Below, piece after piece: positions 8,028-17,420 of a stretch of 64,000 nucleotides of DNA. Positions within the stretch are counted from its first letter, which is position 1; each line of letters starts with the position of its first letter. The stretch lies in assembly GCA_963824195.1 (NCBI GenBank), contig CAWGOJ010000023.1:1-64000 (forward strand), given 5' to 3'. Both the position numbers and the translations under genes were made by a program. The stretch comes from Bog-473 sp963824195. GTDB lineage: Bacteria; Actinomycetota; Acidimicrobiia; Acidimicrobiales; RAAP-2. Below the pieces are notes generated by a model that was not told the origin of the DNA, did no database searches, and worked only from the letters and a program-made list of their open reading frames with translations.

Positions 8028-9299
8028 TTACGCGCGGCCGTGGGCCAGCGCCTCGTCCCAACTGGAGCCGGCCTGGAGGAGCGCCCGGAAGCCCATCAGC
8101 TGCCGCGGCTTGCCGATGGCCATGACGGCACGCAGACGACCGGCGCGACCGAACAGCGCGACGAACTTTCCCTCCTCCAGCGAGCCCTCGGTGACGAGCA
8201 CCTCGTCGTCGCCTCGGGGGTTTCCGAGCACCTGGAGACGGACGCCGTACTGGTCCGACCAGAAGTACGGGATCGGGGTGAACGGCGCTGCGGCCGCCCG
8301 ACCGGCCATCAGGCTGCGCGCCGCGGCGACACCCGCCTCCGCGGCGACCTGCCAGTGCTCAATCCGGATCAGCTCCTCGCCACCGTCGTGGCGCCAGTTC
8401 CATCGCGCGATGTCCCCCGCCGACACGATGCCGTCGGCGGCGAACAGCCGGTCGTCGCACACCACGCCGTTCTCCAGGGTCAGTCCGGAGTCGGCGAGCC
8501 ACCCGGTCGTCGGGACGACGCCGATGCCGACCACGACCACGTCGGCCGGCAGAACCTCGCCCCCCGCCAGGTCGACCACGAGCCCGCTCGCCGCTGCCGC
8601 TCCCTCCACCTCGACTGGGCCCCTGCGGACGCCCTGCACCGCGACGCCGGTTTGCAGCTCGACACCATTGGCGCCGTGCAGCGACCCGCAGTGCGCGCCG
8701 AGCACCGGACCGATGACGTTGCGCAACGGGACGTCGAGCGCCTCGAGCACAGTGACCCGGCACCCCAACCCGGCACAGGTCGAGGCGACCTCGGCGCCGA
8801 TGAACCCGGCCCCGATCACGACGACGCGCGCCGACTCGCGCGCTGTCACGGCACCGCGCAGGGCGAGGGAGTCGTCGAGGGTCCGCAACGTGAAGAGGCC
8901 GTCGCGCTGGTTCAAGCCCTCCGTGCCGGGGAACTGGCGCGGCGTGGCTCCCGTGGTGATCACGATGGCATCGCCGTCGAGCACGGCGCCGTCGTCGAGC
9001 TCGACCTTGCGACCTTCCACGTCGAGCCGCACCGCGCGACGGCCCAGCACCTCGTGCACCCGCAGCTCGCTCGACCGCCGCTTGTCGGCCAGCACGGACT
9101 TCTCCGGCGGCCACGTCCCGGCCAGCACCTGCTTGGACAGCGGAGGCCGGTCGTAGGGAAGGTGCCGCTCGTCCCCGACGAGCGAGATTGTCCCCTCGAA
9201 GCCCTCCTTGCGCAACGTCTCGACAGCTCGCCACCCGGCTAACGAGGCGCCGACGACGACCGCGGTGCCGTCCGGGGCCAGGCCGCCCGCCGGCGTCAC
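8028..9299 (-). CDS. FAD-dependent NAD(P)H oxidoreductase, ferredoxin/rubredoxin reductase type
   Basis: 423 residues. FAD motif VVVGASLAGWRAVETLRKEG at the N-terminus, LPYDRPPLSKQVLAG (typical of BphA4/ThcD-type reductases), NAD-binding motif VVIGAGFIGAEVAS near residue 150, and SAGDIARW before the C-terminal reductase domain, which includes YFWSDQYG. Such proteins pass electrons from NAD(P)H to a ferredoxin or similar partner; none is encoded beside it. The start was set at GTG 9299, which overlaps the stop of the MBL-fold gene (GTGA); an ATG at 9320 would add seven residues. It is the last gene of the xseA-xseB-MBL series. Confidence 0.87.
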   Translation of the reverse strand: MTPAGGLAPDGTAVVVGASLAGWRAVETLRKEGFEGTISLVGDERHLPYDRPPLSKQVLAGTWPPEKSVLADKRRSSELRVHEVLGRRAVRLDVEGRKVELDDGAVLDGDAIVITTGATPRQFPGTEGLNQRDGLFTLRTLDDSLALRGAVTARESARVVVIGAGFIGAEVASTCAGLGCRVTVLEALDVPLRNVIGPVLGAHCGSLHGANGVELQTGVAVQGVRRGPVEVEGAAAASGLVVDLAGGEVLPADVVVVGIGVVPTTGWLADSGLTLENGVVCDDRLFAADGIVSAGDIARWNWRHDGGEELIRIEHWQVAAEAGVAAARSLMAGRAAAAPFTPIPYFWSDQYGVRLQVLGNPRGDDEVLVTEGSLEEGKFVALFGRAGRLRAVMAIGKPRQLMGFRALLQAGSSWDEALAHGRA

Positions 9300-10024
9300 T
9301 GACCGAACATGGCCATCCACTCCTCAGCGGAGCGGGGCCGGAAGACGTAGTTCCACCGCCTGGTCTCACCCATGCTCTGGGAGGGATCCGCCGAGTAGAG
9401 GTGGCCGGGGAAGAGGATGGCGTCGTCGGGGACCCGGGCCAGCCGGGTGTGGATGGACTCGTACATGGCGAGCGGGTCGGAGCCGGGGAAGTCGGTCCGC
9501 CCGCACCCCTCGAGGAAGAGGGTGTCGCCCGCCACGAGCCGGCCGTCGACCAGGAAGCACTGGCTGCCCGGTGTGTGGCCTGGGGTGTGGATCAGCTCGA
9601 CGCCCACCTGGCCGACCCGCAGCACCTCGCCGCTGTGATGACCGACGAGGTCCGACCCGCCCACGCCCGTGGTGCGCTCCACCCAGGGCACCTCGTCGGC
9701 CTGCACATGGACCGGCACCTGCACCTTCTCGAGGAGGGTGCTGATCCCCTCGAGCGACCAGCCCCCCATCTGCCCGCCGAGGTGGTCAGGGTGGAAGTGG
9801 GTCCCGAGGACGCCCGTCAGCCGCATGCCGTCCGCCTCGAGGATGTCGAGGAGTTCCTGCACCGCGTAGGCGGGGTCGACAACCACCGCCTCGCCGGTCT
9901 CGCGGTCGCCGATGAGGTAGACGAAGTTGACCATCTGGCGGGCCATCATGTCGCCCCGCGCGAAGTCACGGCCCGAGAGCAGCTGGCGGAAGTACATCCG
10001 GTCGGCGATGGGGGCGTCACTCAT
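9296..10024 (-). CDS. MBL-fold metallo-hydrolase (glyoxalase II-like)
   Basis: 242 residues. The metal-binding motif THFHPDHLGG is present, with later ligands in HTPGHTPGS, AGDTLF and the terminal FPGHLYS. This set is typical of the glyoxalase II/persulfide dioxygenase part of the metallo-beta-lactamase superfamily, which hydrolyses thioesters or oxidises persulfides; the exact substrate cannot be read from the sequence. The ATG at 10024 was chosen over 10033 because it overlaps the xseB stop (ATGAGTGA). It is soluble. Neighbours on both sides overlap it, so translation is probably coupled. Confidence 0.87.
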   Translation of the reverse strand: MSDAPIADRMYFRQLLSGRDFARGDMMARQMVNFVYLIGDRETGEAVVVDPAYAVQELLDILEADGMRLTGVLGTHFHPDHLGGQMGGWSLEGISTLLEKVQVPVHVQADEVPWVERTTGVGGSDLVGHHSGEVLRVGQVGVELIHTPGHTPGSQCFLVDGRLVAGDTLFLEGCGRTDFPGSDPLAMYESIHTRLARVPDDAILFPGHLYSADPSQSMGETRRWNYVFRPRSAEEWMAMFGQ

Positions 10025-10295
10025 CGCCCTCACCCCCCGCGTCCCCGCCCGCCTCTGCTGCCAATGTCTCGAGCCTGGGCACCAGCTCCTCGACCTGGGC
10101 CCGGGTCTGGCGCAGGCGGCGGTCGAGCTCGTCGATCAGAGCGGTCGCCCGCTCCAGGCGGGAGACGAGCACGTCGACGTCGACCTCGCGCTGCTCGAAG
10201 AAGTCCACGATCGCGTCGAGCTCGCGACTGGCCTCGGTGTAGCTCAGCTGCTCCACGGGGGCATGTTCGTCTGGGGCGGTCACCTCAGTCCTCAT
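10017..10295 (-). CDS. xseB: Exodeoxyribonuclease VII small subunit
   Basis: 92 residues, the usual small size. The core LSYTEASRELDAIVDFFEQ is followed by VDVLVSRLERATALIDEL, the amphipathic helical hairpin that binds XseA. Exonuclease VII degrades single-stranded DNA from both ends. The ATG at 10295 overlaps the xseA stop by 11 bp, and the stop overlaps the MBL gene. The acidic glycine-rich tail is not conserved in the family. Confidence 0.92.
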   Translation of the reverse strand: MRTEVTAPDEHAPVEQLSYTEASRELDAIVDFFEQREVDVDVLVSRLERATALIDELDRRLRQTRAQVEELVPRLETLAAEAGGDAGGEGDE

Positions 10296-11774
10296 TCTCC
10301 TGCTCCTGCTTCATGTCTGCTCCCTCCACCATGCTGCGGACGGTTCCGTCGGCGAACCTGGTCACGATCTCCTGCCGCTCGACGACGTCGGATGCGCTGC
10401 GCACCAGCGCGCCGTCGGCCGTCAGGGTCAGGCTGTAGCCGCGCTCGAGCTGGCGGTCGACGTCGTAGGCGGACAGCAGCCGGCGCCACGAATGCAGGCG
10501 CTCGTCCTGGCGCCCGATGTGCCCGAGGCTCAAGGGTCCGAGTCGGGCGGCGTGGGCGCGCACGGCCACCTCGCGTGACTCGAGCCGGTTGGGCGCCGAC
10601 CGGCCGACGGACGACGCCTTCCTCACCAGGCGCTCGCGGTGCAGGCGGAGCTGGTGCCGCGCCGCCGCGGTCAGGCGGCCACGGGCCTGCGCGTCGCGTG
10701 CCTGGGCGTCACCCAGGAAGGCGGGAACGCGCCGGGACAGCAGCTCTGCCGGCTCCGCCACGTGGGCCGCCCACCAGCGCCTGGTCGACACGACGATCTG
10801 ATGCCCGCACTCGGTGGGCGTGATGCAGGCACGCGCCGCGGCGATGTCGGCCACGGTCTCGTCACCGGTGTGACCGATGCCGGTGAACACGGGCTTGGTG
10901 GCCCCGGCCACGGCACGCGCGACGAGCTCGGTCTCGAAGGTGGCCAGGTCGGCGCGCGCTCCCCACCCCGGACCATGGCGATGACGTCGCAGTCGCTCCG
11001 GCTGAGCACCTTGAGCGCGCGGGCGATGGCGGCCGGCGCGTGGGGCCCCTGCACGCTGACGGGGACCAGCGAGATGCGGAAGCCGAAGCCGGAGCCGGTC
11101 AGCTGGCCGAGGAAGTCCTGATACCCCTCGGTCCCCGGGCTGGCGATCAGGCCCACATGCATGGAGATGTCAGGCACCCGGAGGGAGGCGTTGCGCCCGA
11201 GCAGCCCCTCCGCCTCGAGCGTGCGCAGCAGCTGGGCGCGCTGGGCGGCCATGCGCCCCAGCAAGGCGGTGACGTCGACCTCGACGAGGATGAGGCTGAT
11301 CTCCCCCTTGGCTCGATACAGGTCGAGCGTCCCGCGCAAGACGACGACCATGCCTTCGGCGAGCGTGATGCCCTCCTTGGCGAGCGTGTGCCGCAGCGGC
11401 GTCCACGAGCTGCGCCAGCACTTCACGTTGAGCGTGGGCACGCCCCCTCGGGCCCGGGACGCCGGCGCCGCCCCGTCGTCCCCGGGGTCGACCAGGCTCA
11501 GGTAGAGGTGACCCGACCGGTGGTCCGAGATGTGCTGGATTTCGCCGCGCACCCACAGGTGGCGGTTCCGGGGGAAGGCCGCGCCGAGTGCGCCCTCGAC
11601 CTCCTCGTAGAGGCTGCCGATGGAGAGGACCCCGCTCCGGGCGCCGGGCTCGTCCCCGGGGTCGGGGTCGGGCGTGGGTTGGGGCTCGGGGCCGCCGGAG
11701 CCGGGCCGGTGCCCCGGGGCGGCGGCCAGTGGCGGAGCCTCGGGATCGAAGAGCTGATGGGCACCGCCGGACAT
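10285..11774 (-). pseudogene. xseA: Exodeoxyribonuclease VII large subunit, frameshifted
   Basis: Two overlapping frames together give a full-length XseA of about 496 residues. The N-terminal OB-fold (LWVRGEIQHISDHRSGHLYL) and nuclease domain start are in the frame from 11774; the rest (FTGIGHTGDETVADIAA to the C-terminus) is one frame over. The break falls in the family motif RGGG-x-x-x-DL, at the run CCCCACCCC (10961-10969 on the + strand): one missing base turns RGGGARADLATF into RGGERAPTW. This is either a genuine inactivating mutation or a sequencing error in a homopolymer. The start was taken as the ATG at 11774, behind GGTAGGG; the frame extends to 11816. xseB follows intact and overlaps, which argues mildly for an error. 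Confidence 0.85.
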
Positions 11775-11836
11775 CGGTGACACCCTACCGAGGCGCTGCT
11801 CGGTCACCGTCACCACCAGCGGAGTGGCACACTGGT

Positions 11837-12236
11837 GGTGACGGTGAGCCGGCCGGGTGGCCGCGGCACGGGCCGCACTGCGGGACCGTGTCGAGGAAGG
11901 TCGGGACTCCGCAGAGCAGGGTGCTGGCTAACGGCCAGTCGGGGCGACCCGCAGGACAGTGCCACAGAAAGGAAACCGCCGATGGCGGGCCTCCGGGCTC
12001 GCACAGGTAAGGGTGAAATGGTGCGGTAAGAGCGCACCAGCGGCGGGGGTGACCCCGCCGGCTCGGTAAACCCCACCCGGAGCAAGGCCAAGCGTGGGAA
12101 ACGGGTTGCTCGCCCACCTCCCGAGAGGGAGGGTTCCCCAGGTAGGCCGCTCAGATGGATGGCCACCCAGGCTCTCCGCCTCTCATCGGGGCGGGGGCCG
12201 GACAGAATCCCGCCTACAGGCCGGCTCACCGTCGCC
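11837..12236 (+). ncRNA. rnpB: RNase P RNA (class A type)
   Basis: The catalytic RNA of RNase P, which matures tRNA 5' ends. Conserved elements in order: GAGGAAGGTCGGGACTCC (near 11894), CAGGGTGCTGGCTAACGGCC, GCCACAGAAAGGAAACCGCC, GGTAAGGGTGAAATGGTGCG with GGTAAGAGCGCACCAGC, GGCTCGGTAAACCCCACCCG with GAGCAAGGCCAA, and ACAGAATCCCGCCTACAGG with CCGGCTCACC at the 3' end. Helix P1 is visible: GGTGACGGTGAGCCGG (11837-11852) pairs with CCGGCTCACCGTCGCC (12221-12236), which sets the ends. One departure is GGAAGGTCGGGAC where GGAAAGTCCGGAC is usual. Confidence 0.95.
12202..12233. repeat. 32-bp direct repeat at rnpB 3' end (candidate attachment site, left)
   Basis: The 3'-terminal part of rnpB, from ACAGAATCCC to GGCTCACCGTC, recurs at 19909-19940 with two differences (A to G at two positions). 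A duplicated 3' end of an RNA gene bordering accessory genes is what a site-specific integration event leaves. No integrase is present, so this is an inference from the repeat and the content between. Confidence 0.55.
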
Positions 12237-12486
12237 GAGACAGATGCAGAACCGAGACAGATGGAGACCGAGGGAGGAGGTCGACCACTCAGGTGGCGCG
12301 ACTGCTCCTGAAATGGGCGGCGGGCTTCACCGGAGGCGTTGCCCAGCACGCCTGGCCGACCCAGAACCCGGTCACCGCGATGATCGGCCCGTTGAGCGTC
12401 GTCGAGGACATATCGCCGTCGCCGCGGATCCCGTGCGCCAAGGTCACACCGTTCCGCCTATGGGATCCACTCTCCTGTTCCGCTGC

Positions 12487-13923
12487 TCACCGGGTGCCAT
12501 CCGGCTTTCCCGCCACGAGGCCAGCCTTGCCACCCACTGGGACCGATTCGAGCTGTGCGGGCGGCCCGGCCGACGGCATCAGTCCGTTGGTGAAGGAGCC
12601 GACAGCCATGGCAGCCTTGAACGCCACCAGGTTGGCGGGATCCGAGTCGATCCTCCAGTCATTGGTTATCGGGACGTTGTCTTCGTTGGACGAGGCGACG
12701 TTATCGAACCACGAGAAGCCGACGATCTGCGGAGTCGACTCGATGGAAGAGACGAGGCTGGTCGTGAACTGCACCTTCTCTGGGCCGACGTTGTTCCCGG
12801 ACGTCGGATCCGTCTCGATGCCGGCAGTCTCCGCGATGTAGATAGGCTTGTTGGTCACAGCCTCGAGAGCGGCTATCGACTCGCCGAACACTGCCGCGAA
12901 CGTGGGCGCTTCCGTCGAATAGCGCCAGTAGGCGTCGATCCCGACCCAATCGACATACGCGTCACCGGGGTAGAGCTCGCTGAGACTGGGGGCGTGCGCA
13001 AGGTTGTCGACACGGTTCGGTGCCCACAGCCAAATGACATACGTATTCGCTCCGGCAGCCTGGAAGATGTTCCACACGTGCTGCCACATCTGCGCGAACT
13101 GGCCAGCTTTGTTCCCGTTGATCCCCTCGGACCAGGGGAACCAGTTTCCGTTCATCTCCTGGTCCAGGCGGATGACAATCGGGAGCCCGAGGGAGACCAC
13201 CGAGTTGGCGAACCCTTGCAGGTAGCTGTCGTAGTTGCCGTTAATGATGTCGCTCAAGGAATAGCTGGGGTCCGACTGCGCCGGCGTGACATCGAAGGTG
13301 GGCTTGGACTCCCAGGTGATCATGGGCAACGCCCCGCGCTGCCACGCGCTCTGAACCGTCTGCGTCGGATACGGCTGGTCCCAACCCTGGTACCACGTGA
13401 GCTCCGAGGGCGCCTGCCCCACTTCCGTGTCGAGGGCGTTGAGCTGCGGCATCCCCTGGGGCACTCCGTTGATGGCCACCCCCCAGTAGTCCGAGCTCGG
13501 GGCGATGAGCTGAGGCTTGTTCTGTACGACGACGGTCGGCGCGACGACGGTCGGCGTCGGAGCCGCCGCCTCACCCGGGGCTCGGGACCCTACGGTGGTC
13601 GTTGTGGTTGTGGTGGTGGCAGATTTGGCCGGCGGCGGGGACGTCGGGACGTAGACGACCTCCTTGACGAGCTGTCGGCCGTTCGACGGCGTGGTCGTCA
13701 CGTGCTTCGCCGGCATCGCGGCCTTGACCGCCGTCGGCTTGTGCACTGCATGTCTCGGCCGTGCCGCGACTGATGCCTGGGCCTGGGTGTGGGCCGTCGC
13801 CTTTGATTTGGGATGGGACGGCGTGGACGTTGCCACTGGCGACAGGTACAGCATCAAGGCCACCGCGACCAGTGACAGGCCACCAACGACGCTTCCGTAT
13901 GTGCTACCTCGGCCAGGTGTCAT
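12487..13923 (-). CDS. Membrane-anchored glycoside hydrolase, GH26-like
   Basis: 478 residues. A single N-terminal membrane span (about 9-28) is followed by a low-complexity Ala/Thr/Pro linker to about residue 130, then a (beta/alpha)8-type domain. RLDQEMNGNW (Glu near 255) matches the acid/base region of GH26 mannanase-like enzymes (HEMNG in many), and YIAETAG (Glu near 364) is the likely nucleophile. It should act outside the cell on a beta-linked glycan. It overlaps the 3' end of the GT2 synthase gene by 20 bp on the same strand, so the hydrolase probably trims or releases that synthase's product, as paired hydrolases do in synthase-dependent systems. Confidence 0.8.
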   Translation of the reverse strand: MTPGRGSTYGSVVGGLSLVAVALMLYLSPVATSTPSHPKSKATAHTQAQASVAARPRHAVHKPTAVKAAMPAKHVTTTPSNGRQLVKEVVYVPTSPPPAKSATTTTTTTTVGSRAPGEAAAPTPTVVAPTVVVQNKPQLIAPSSDYWGVAINGVPQGMPQLNALDTEVGQAPSELTWYQGWDQPYPTQTVQSAWQRGALPMITWESKPTFDVTPAQSDPSYSLSDIINGNYDSYLQGFANSVVSLGLPIVIRLDQEMNGNWFPWSEGINGNKAGQFAQMWQHVWNIFQAAGANTYVIWLWAPNRVDNLAHAPSLSELYPGDAYVDWVGIDAYWRYSTEAPTFAAVFGESIAALEAVTNKPIYIAETAGIETDPTSGNNVGPEKVQFTTSLVSSIESTPQIVGFSWFDNVASSNEDNVPITNDWRIDSDPANLVAFKAAMAVGSFTNGLMPSAGPPAQLESVPVGGKAGLVAGKPDGTR

Positions 13924-15364
13924 ACAGAACTCCTCCGACGATGGCGAGCAGGAACAAGGTGATGGGGACGATCTCGTAGGGGTTGCGCCGGTGCAGGGTG
14001 GGAGTCCGGGCTACCGGCGTCATCACCGTGCGGGTCGCCACCGCTGCCGATGGGCCGAACCCGTCCGCCGGCAGCGGGACCGACGGAGAGAAGCCCGCTC
14101 CGGAGCTGGACGAGTCAAAGTCCCCTCCGGCGTACGCGTTGGCGCGGGTGCCCCACCCCGCAGGCTTGGCCAGACGGAGGAATCCGTACAGACGGATCGG
14201 GAGCAGGAACACGGTCGAGAAGATCACGTACACAGGCATCAAGAAGATGTCGCCCGGACACTGATCGAGATGGCGCCGCTGGCGGAGGGCCATGGAGATC
14301 CAAGAGGAGGCGAGGATAAGACAGAGCATGACCGGCATTTCGAAGGGCCGGTGCCCGTTCAGGATCCCACCGTAGAGATCGCCATGGTAGCCGGTCACCG
14401 ACCTGGTTCCCCATCCGATGGCAGAGCAGATCCAGAGAAAGGGAACCAGGATGTCGATGGCGAAGAAGAACGCAAGGACCGGGGCGTGGCCGAGCATCCA
14501 CGGGAACATCCGCAACGTGTTGTACTGGCTACCCCTGGCCCAGCGGTACTGCTGCTTGGCCATCTTCTTGAGGCCCGTGGGACAATCGGTGTAGACGAGG
14601 CTCGTCGACTGGTAGACGGTTCTGTACCCACGCTTCAACGTGAGGTTGGTCAGCGTCCGGTCGTCTGAGACCTCGAGCACGATGCCCAGGAAGCGTTGGG
14701 TAAGGAATTCCGGCATGACGTCCTCCAGCACCGCCCGCCGGAAGGCAATGGTGCGCCCCGGGAGGCAGCCCACCCTCCCCGTGACGCTCTGTGCTGGCAT
14801 TGAGTAGAGCGACCTGCTCGATTCCAGCCAATCCGCCCAACGCGAGAGGAAGTTGCGATTCGGGTTGAGGATCCGTTGCCGGGTGGTGACCCCGCCGACG
14901 CTGGGGTCGGCGAACGGCTTCAAGAGCTCTCGGAGCGTTCCCTCGGTCCACATGGTGTCGCTGTCGACGAGCACAGCCACGTCACCGCCAATTCTCTCGA
15001 TTCCGACTCGGAGGGCGTTGCGCTTCCCGGCGACAGCCGTCCACTCCCACTGCACCAGAGGGAATTCGACACACACCCCTTCGAGGTCGCGGTTGCGCGG
15101 GCCATTGATGACCACCAACACCTCGGTCGGGCTCTGACTGACTATGCGCGACAGGACGTCACGGAACAAATCGACGGGCTCGTCCACCACCGGGATGACC
15201 ACACTCGAGGTACACCGGTACTCCTGTGTCCAAGGGACGTACCGCCGGGAGAGGATGACCTTGACCAGCCAAACCAACCAGATGAGGCCGATCAGAATGG
15301 AGAAGAGGTAGAAGTGCCCGCCATCCTCGATGGCGTCGCGCAATTGCAGCAAGGCGGTTACCAA
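13904..15364 (-). CDS. Processive GT2 glycosyltransferase / polysaccharide synthase
   Basis: 486 residues. N-terminal membrane span (about 14-35), GT2 catalytic domain with VLVDSDTMW (DxD-type), SDDRTLTN (base region) and KQQYRWARG, the QxxRW motif of hyaluronan/cellulose/chitin synthase-type processive enzymes (near 271), then four further spans including one at the C-terminus. It polymerises a nucleotide sugar and extrudes the chain; which sugar cannot be told. The start is TTG 15364, preceded by GGGGAGGTGAG at ideal distance; the frame is open to 15496 but without such a site. It overlaps the downstream GH26-like gene by 20 bp. Confidence 0.85.
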   Translation of the reverse strand: MVTALLQLRDAIEDGGHFYLFSILIGLIWLVWLVKVILSRRYVPWTQEYRCTSSVVIPVVDEPVDLFRDVLSRIVSQSPTEVLVVINGPRNRDLEGVCVEFPLVQWEWTAVAGKRNALRVGIERIGGDVAVLVDSDTMWTEGTLRELLKPFADPSVGGVTTRQRILNPNRNFLSRWADWLESSRSLYSMPAQSVTGRVGCLPGRTIAFRRAVLEDVMPEFLTQRFLGIVLEVSDDRTLTNLTLKRGYRTVYQSTSLVYTDCPTGLKKMAKQQYRWARGSQYNTLRMFPWMLGHAPVLAFFFAIDILVPFLWICSAIGWGTRSVTGYHGDLYGGILNGHRPFEMPVMLCLILASSWISMALRQRRHLDQCPGDIFLMPVYVIFSTVFLLPIRLYGFLRLAKPAGWGTRANAYAGGDFDSSSSGAGFSPSVPLPADGFGPSAAVATRTVMTPVARTPTLHRRNPYEIVPITLFLLAIVGGVLYDTWPR

Positions 15365-15854
15365 GCGCTCACCTCCCCGACCGCCGGGCGGCCGGCCGAC
15401 GGTGGCGGAGGCCAAGACGCCCCTACATGGGGAGGATCGGCGAAGGTGGACACGCGCCGAAGCATGTTCGCCGGGACGCACTGCGTTCGTGCGCATGCGA
15501 CCCGCCCTGGACAGCGCATTTCTGGACCCCCTCTTGACCCAGACAGCTCACAGCACCACGAGCCGAGCATTTCGGAGTATGAGCCTGCTCCCTCCACTGA
15601 GCTTTCCGACGCTTCCCGTTCGCTGGTGCAAACAAACGGGAACACCTGACGGTTGCAGCTTGATTGCAATACAAGTTGAAGCAGTAGAGCCGTTCAAGCA
15701 ACGACGGCACAACTCCGACCGACCTTGCCGATGTCGACGGGTCGTGCGCGAGACTGGGGTTCCGGGGTCGACGTGCGTGACCTTGGTCGACTTCGCCGTA
15801 AATTTCCCGGTTCTGCCTGCCGAAGGCTCCCACGGGGACACATGGGAGACAACT
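15365..15854. promoter_or_regulatory. Divergent intergenic region with inverted repeats
   Basis: 490 bp between the leftward synthase gene and the rightward GH26-like gene; it must hold both promoters. Two possible operator or hairpin structures are visible: TTCCCGTT (15613-15620) with AACGGGAA (15635-15642), separated by 14 nt, and a near-palindrome centred on ATTGCAAT (15663-15670). I see no gene here. Confidence 0.45.
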
Positions 15855-17027
15855 ATGACCACAGCGCTCGGGGTGACCGTGCGGAGTCGCACGCGTCGCG
15901 TGTCCACGCTCGCGGTGCTCGTCTTGGGCGGGCTGCTGCCGTGCGGTTTTGTCAGTGCTGCGACACCACCTCACGGGACGAGCCCGGCCACGGCGCCGCT
16001 TGCGGGCGCACCCGCCCTTCACGAATCTGAAAAGGCATCGCCAACAGTGACCTCCCGATGCACAGTCAACGAAGGCCTCGTCCCGAACTGTGGGGACTGG
16101 TGGGGCGAAGCCGTGCCTAACTCGGGGTCGGATCTCATTCAAGCCGTTGACTGGACGGAGCTGAGGACGCAACGGTCGCTCGATATCGTCCACACCTACC
16201 ACCGTTGGCTCCAAGCCTTCCCGACCCCGGAGGAGACCGCGCTCGCTCGGAGCGGGCACATCTTGTTCATCAACTGGCAGCCAACGGACCCCGACGGAGG
16301 ACGGATTCCGTGGGCCTCCGTCGCCGACGGCTCACAGGACGCCGTCATCAGGGCGGAAGCGCAACGTCTGGCCGCGCTTGGCGTGCCCGTCATGGTGTCC
16401 TTCTCGCATGAGCCCGAAGCCAACCTCGGAAGCGAGGGGACGGCCGCGGACTTTGCCGCCGCCTACCGCCGCGTGCACGACGTGGCAGTGGCGGCGGGAG
16501 CGAGAAACGTCGTCTGGGTGTGGGACGTCGAGGGGATCGCGACCCGCCACTGGTTATCGATCTACCGGCAGCTCTGGCCCGGCGCTGCCGATGTGGACTG
16601 GATCGCATGGGATCCCTACAACTTCGCCGCCTGCAAAGGTCGACCGTGGCGTTCGTTCCCACGGCTGGTGTCCCCCTTCTACGACATGCTGGCCGCACCG
16701 CCGTTCCGGAACCGTCCACTGATGCTGGCCGAGCTCGGCACCGTCGGCAATCTTTCCGGATCACACACCAAGCAGAGTTGGTATGCGGGAGTCCGCAGCT
16801 CCCTCGGGAAATATCCCGCGATCAAGGCCGTGGTCTACTTCGACTACCCCAGTCCGCCGGCCACCTGCGACTGGACCTCGAGCTCCTCACCTGCCGCCGC
16901 GGCAGCCTTCGCACTGCTGGCAAACGACCGCCTCTTCCTGACGAGCAGTGCCGCGCCAGCCCGACTGGGCGTCGTCCCCACGAACGATCCGGAGCCCGGC
17001 GCTGCGGGCGGGCGCCAACCGTCCTAG
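15855..17027 (+). CDS. Secreted glycoside hydrolase, GH26-like
   Basis: 390 residues. The N-terminus has arginines then a hydrophobic stretch (STLAVLVLGGLLPCGFVSA, about 16-34), a signal peptide. The mature part has FSHEPEANLG (Glu near 185, acid/base) and LAELGTVG (Glu near 292, nucleophile), with WVWDVEG and WDPYNF between, the pattern of GH26-type mannanase/glucanase-like enzymes. The start is ATG 15855 behind GGGAGAC; an upstream open frame is not coding-like. It is transcribed away from the synthase/hydrolase pair. The two GH26-like proteins differ strongly, so they are not a recent duplication. Confidence 0.78.
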   Translation: MTTALGVTVRSRTRRVSTLAVLVLGGLLPCGFVSAATPPHGTSPATAPLAGAPALHESEKASPTVTSRCTVNEGLVPNCGDWWGEAVPNSGSDLIQAVDWTELRTQRSLDIVHTYHRWLQAFPTPEETALARSGHILFINWQPTDPDGGRIPWASVADGSQDAVIRAEAQRLAALGVPVMVSFSHEPEANLGSEGTAADFAAAYRRVHDVAVAAGARNVVWVWDVEGIATRHWLSIYRQLWPGAADVDWIAWDPYNFAACKGRPWRSFPRLVSPFYDMLAAPPFRNRPLMLAELGTVGNLSGSHTKQSWYAGVRSSLGKYPAIKAVVYFDYPSPPATCDWTSSSSPAAAAAFALLANDRLFLTSSAAPARLGVVPTNDPEPGAAGGRQPS

Positions 17028-17420
17028 ATGTTCCCTCCACAGATGTTGGTCGCAGGGGGGGGATCCACGTAGGCGAGGACTCCCGGTTGTGGATGTGCAG
17101 GTGTCGAAGCCAGCACAGACATTGACGAGTGGCTCTCCGAGTGGGTGCGCGGCTGACACAGTTGCTTGTCGCTGTCATACCCGGGGCATCCAAACTCTTG
17201 CCTTGGGCGGGATCCATGGGTGCAGTCCCCACAGAGATCGTGCGTGCGAATCGGCAGCAGGACTCCGAACGGGTCTGGCCTGGCGGAGGCCCGAGCGCGG
17301 GATGATTCGGGGACGTTGCCGACGTCCTCGCACCTGGAGACTCGACGAGATCGCCAGCGCCTACAAACCGCTTCCGGGATTCGCCCAGGACGCGAAGTAC
17401 GGAGAGCGACGTGGTTGAGC
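17028..17420. other. Interval between convergent genes, no gene seen
   Basis: 393 bp between the stops of two convergent genes. No frame shows coding character and I find no clear terminator hairpin followed by a T-run. A run of nine G bases lies near 17056. Confidence 0.4.

Noticed and set aside
15600..15850. Possible riboswitch (c-di-GMP type) in the leader of the GH26-like gene
   Set aside because: The conserved core sequences of that class are missing; only simple inverted repeats are present.
15330..15854. N-terminal extension of the secreted GH26-like frame
   Set aside because: It overlaps the GT2 synthase start region, has no coding character, and a proper signal peptide begins at 15855.
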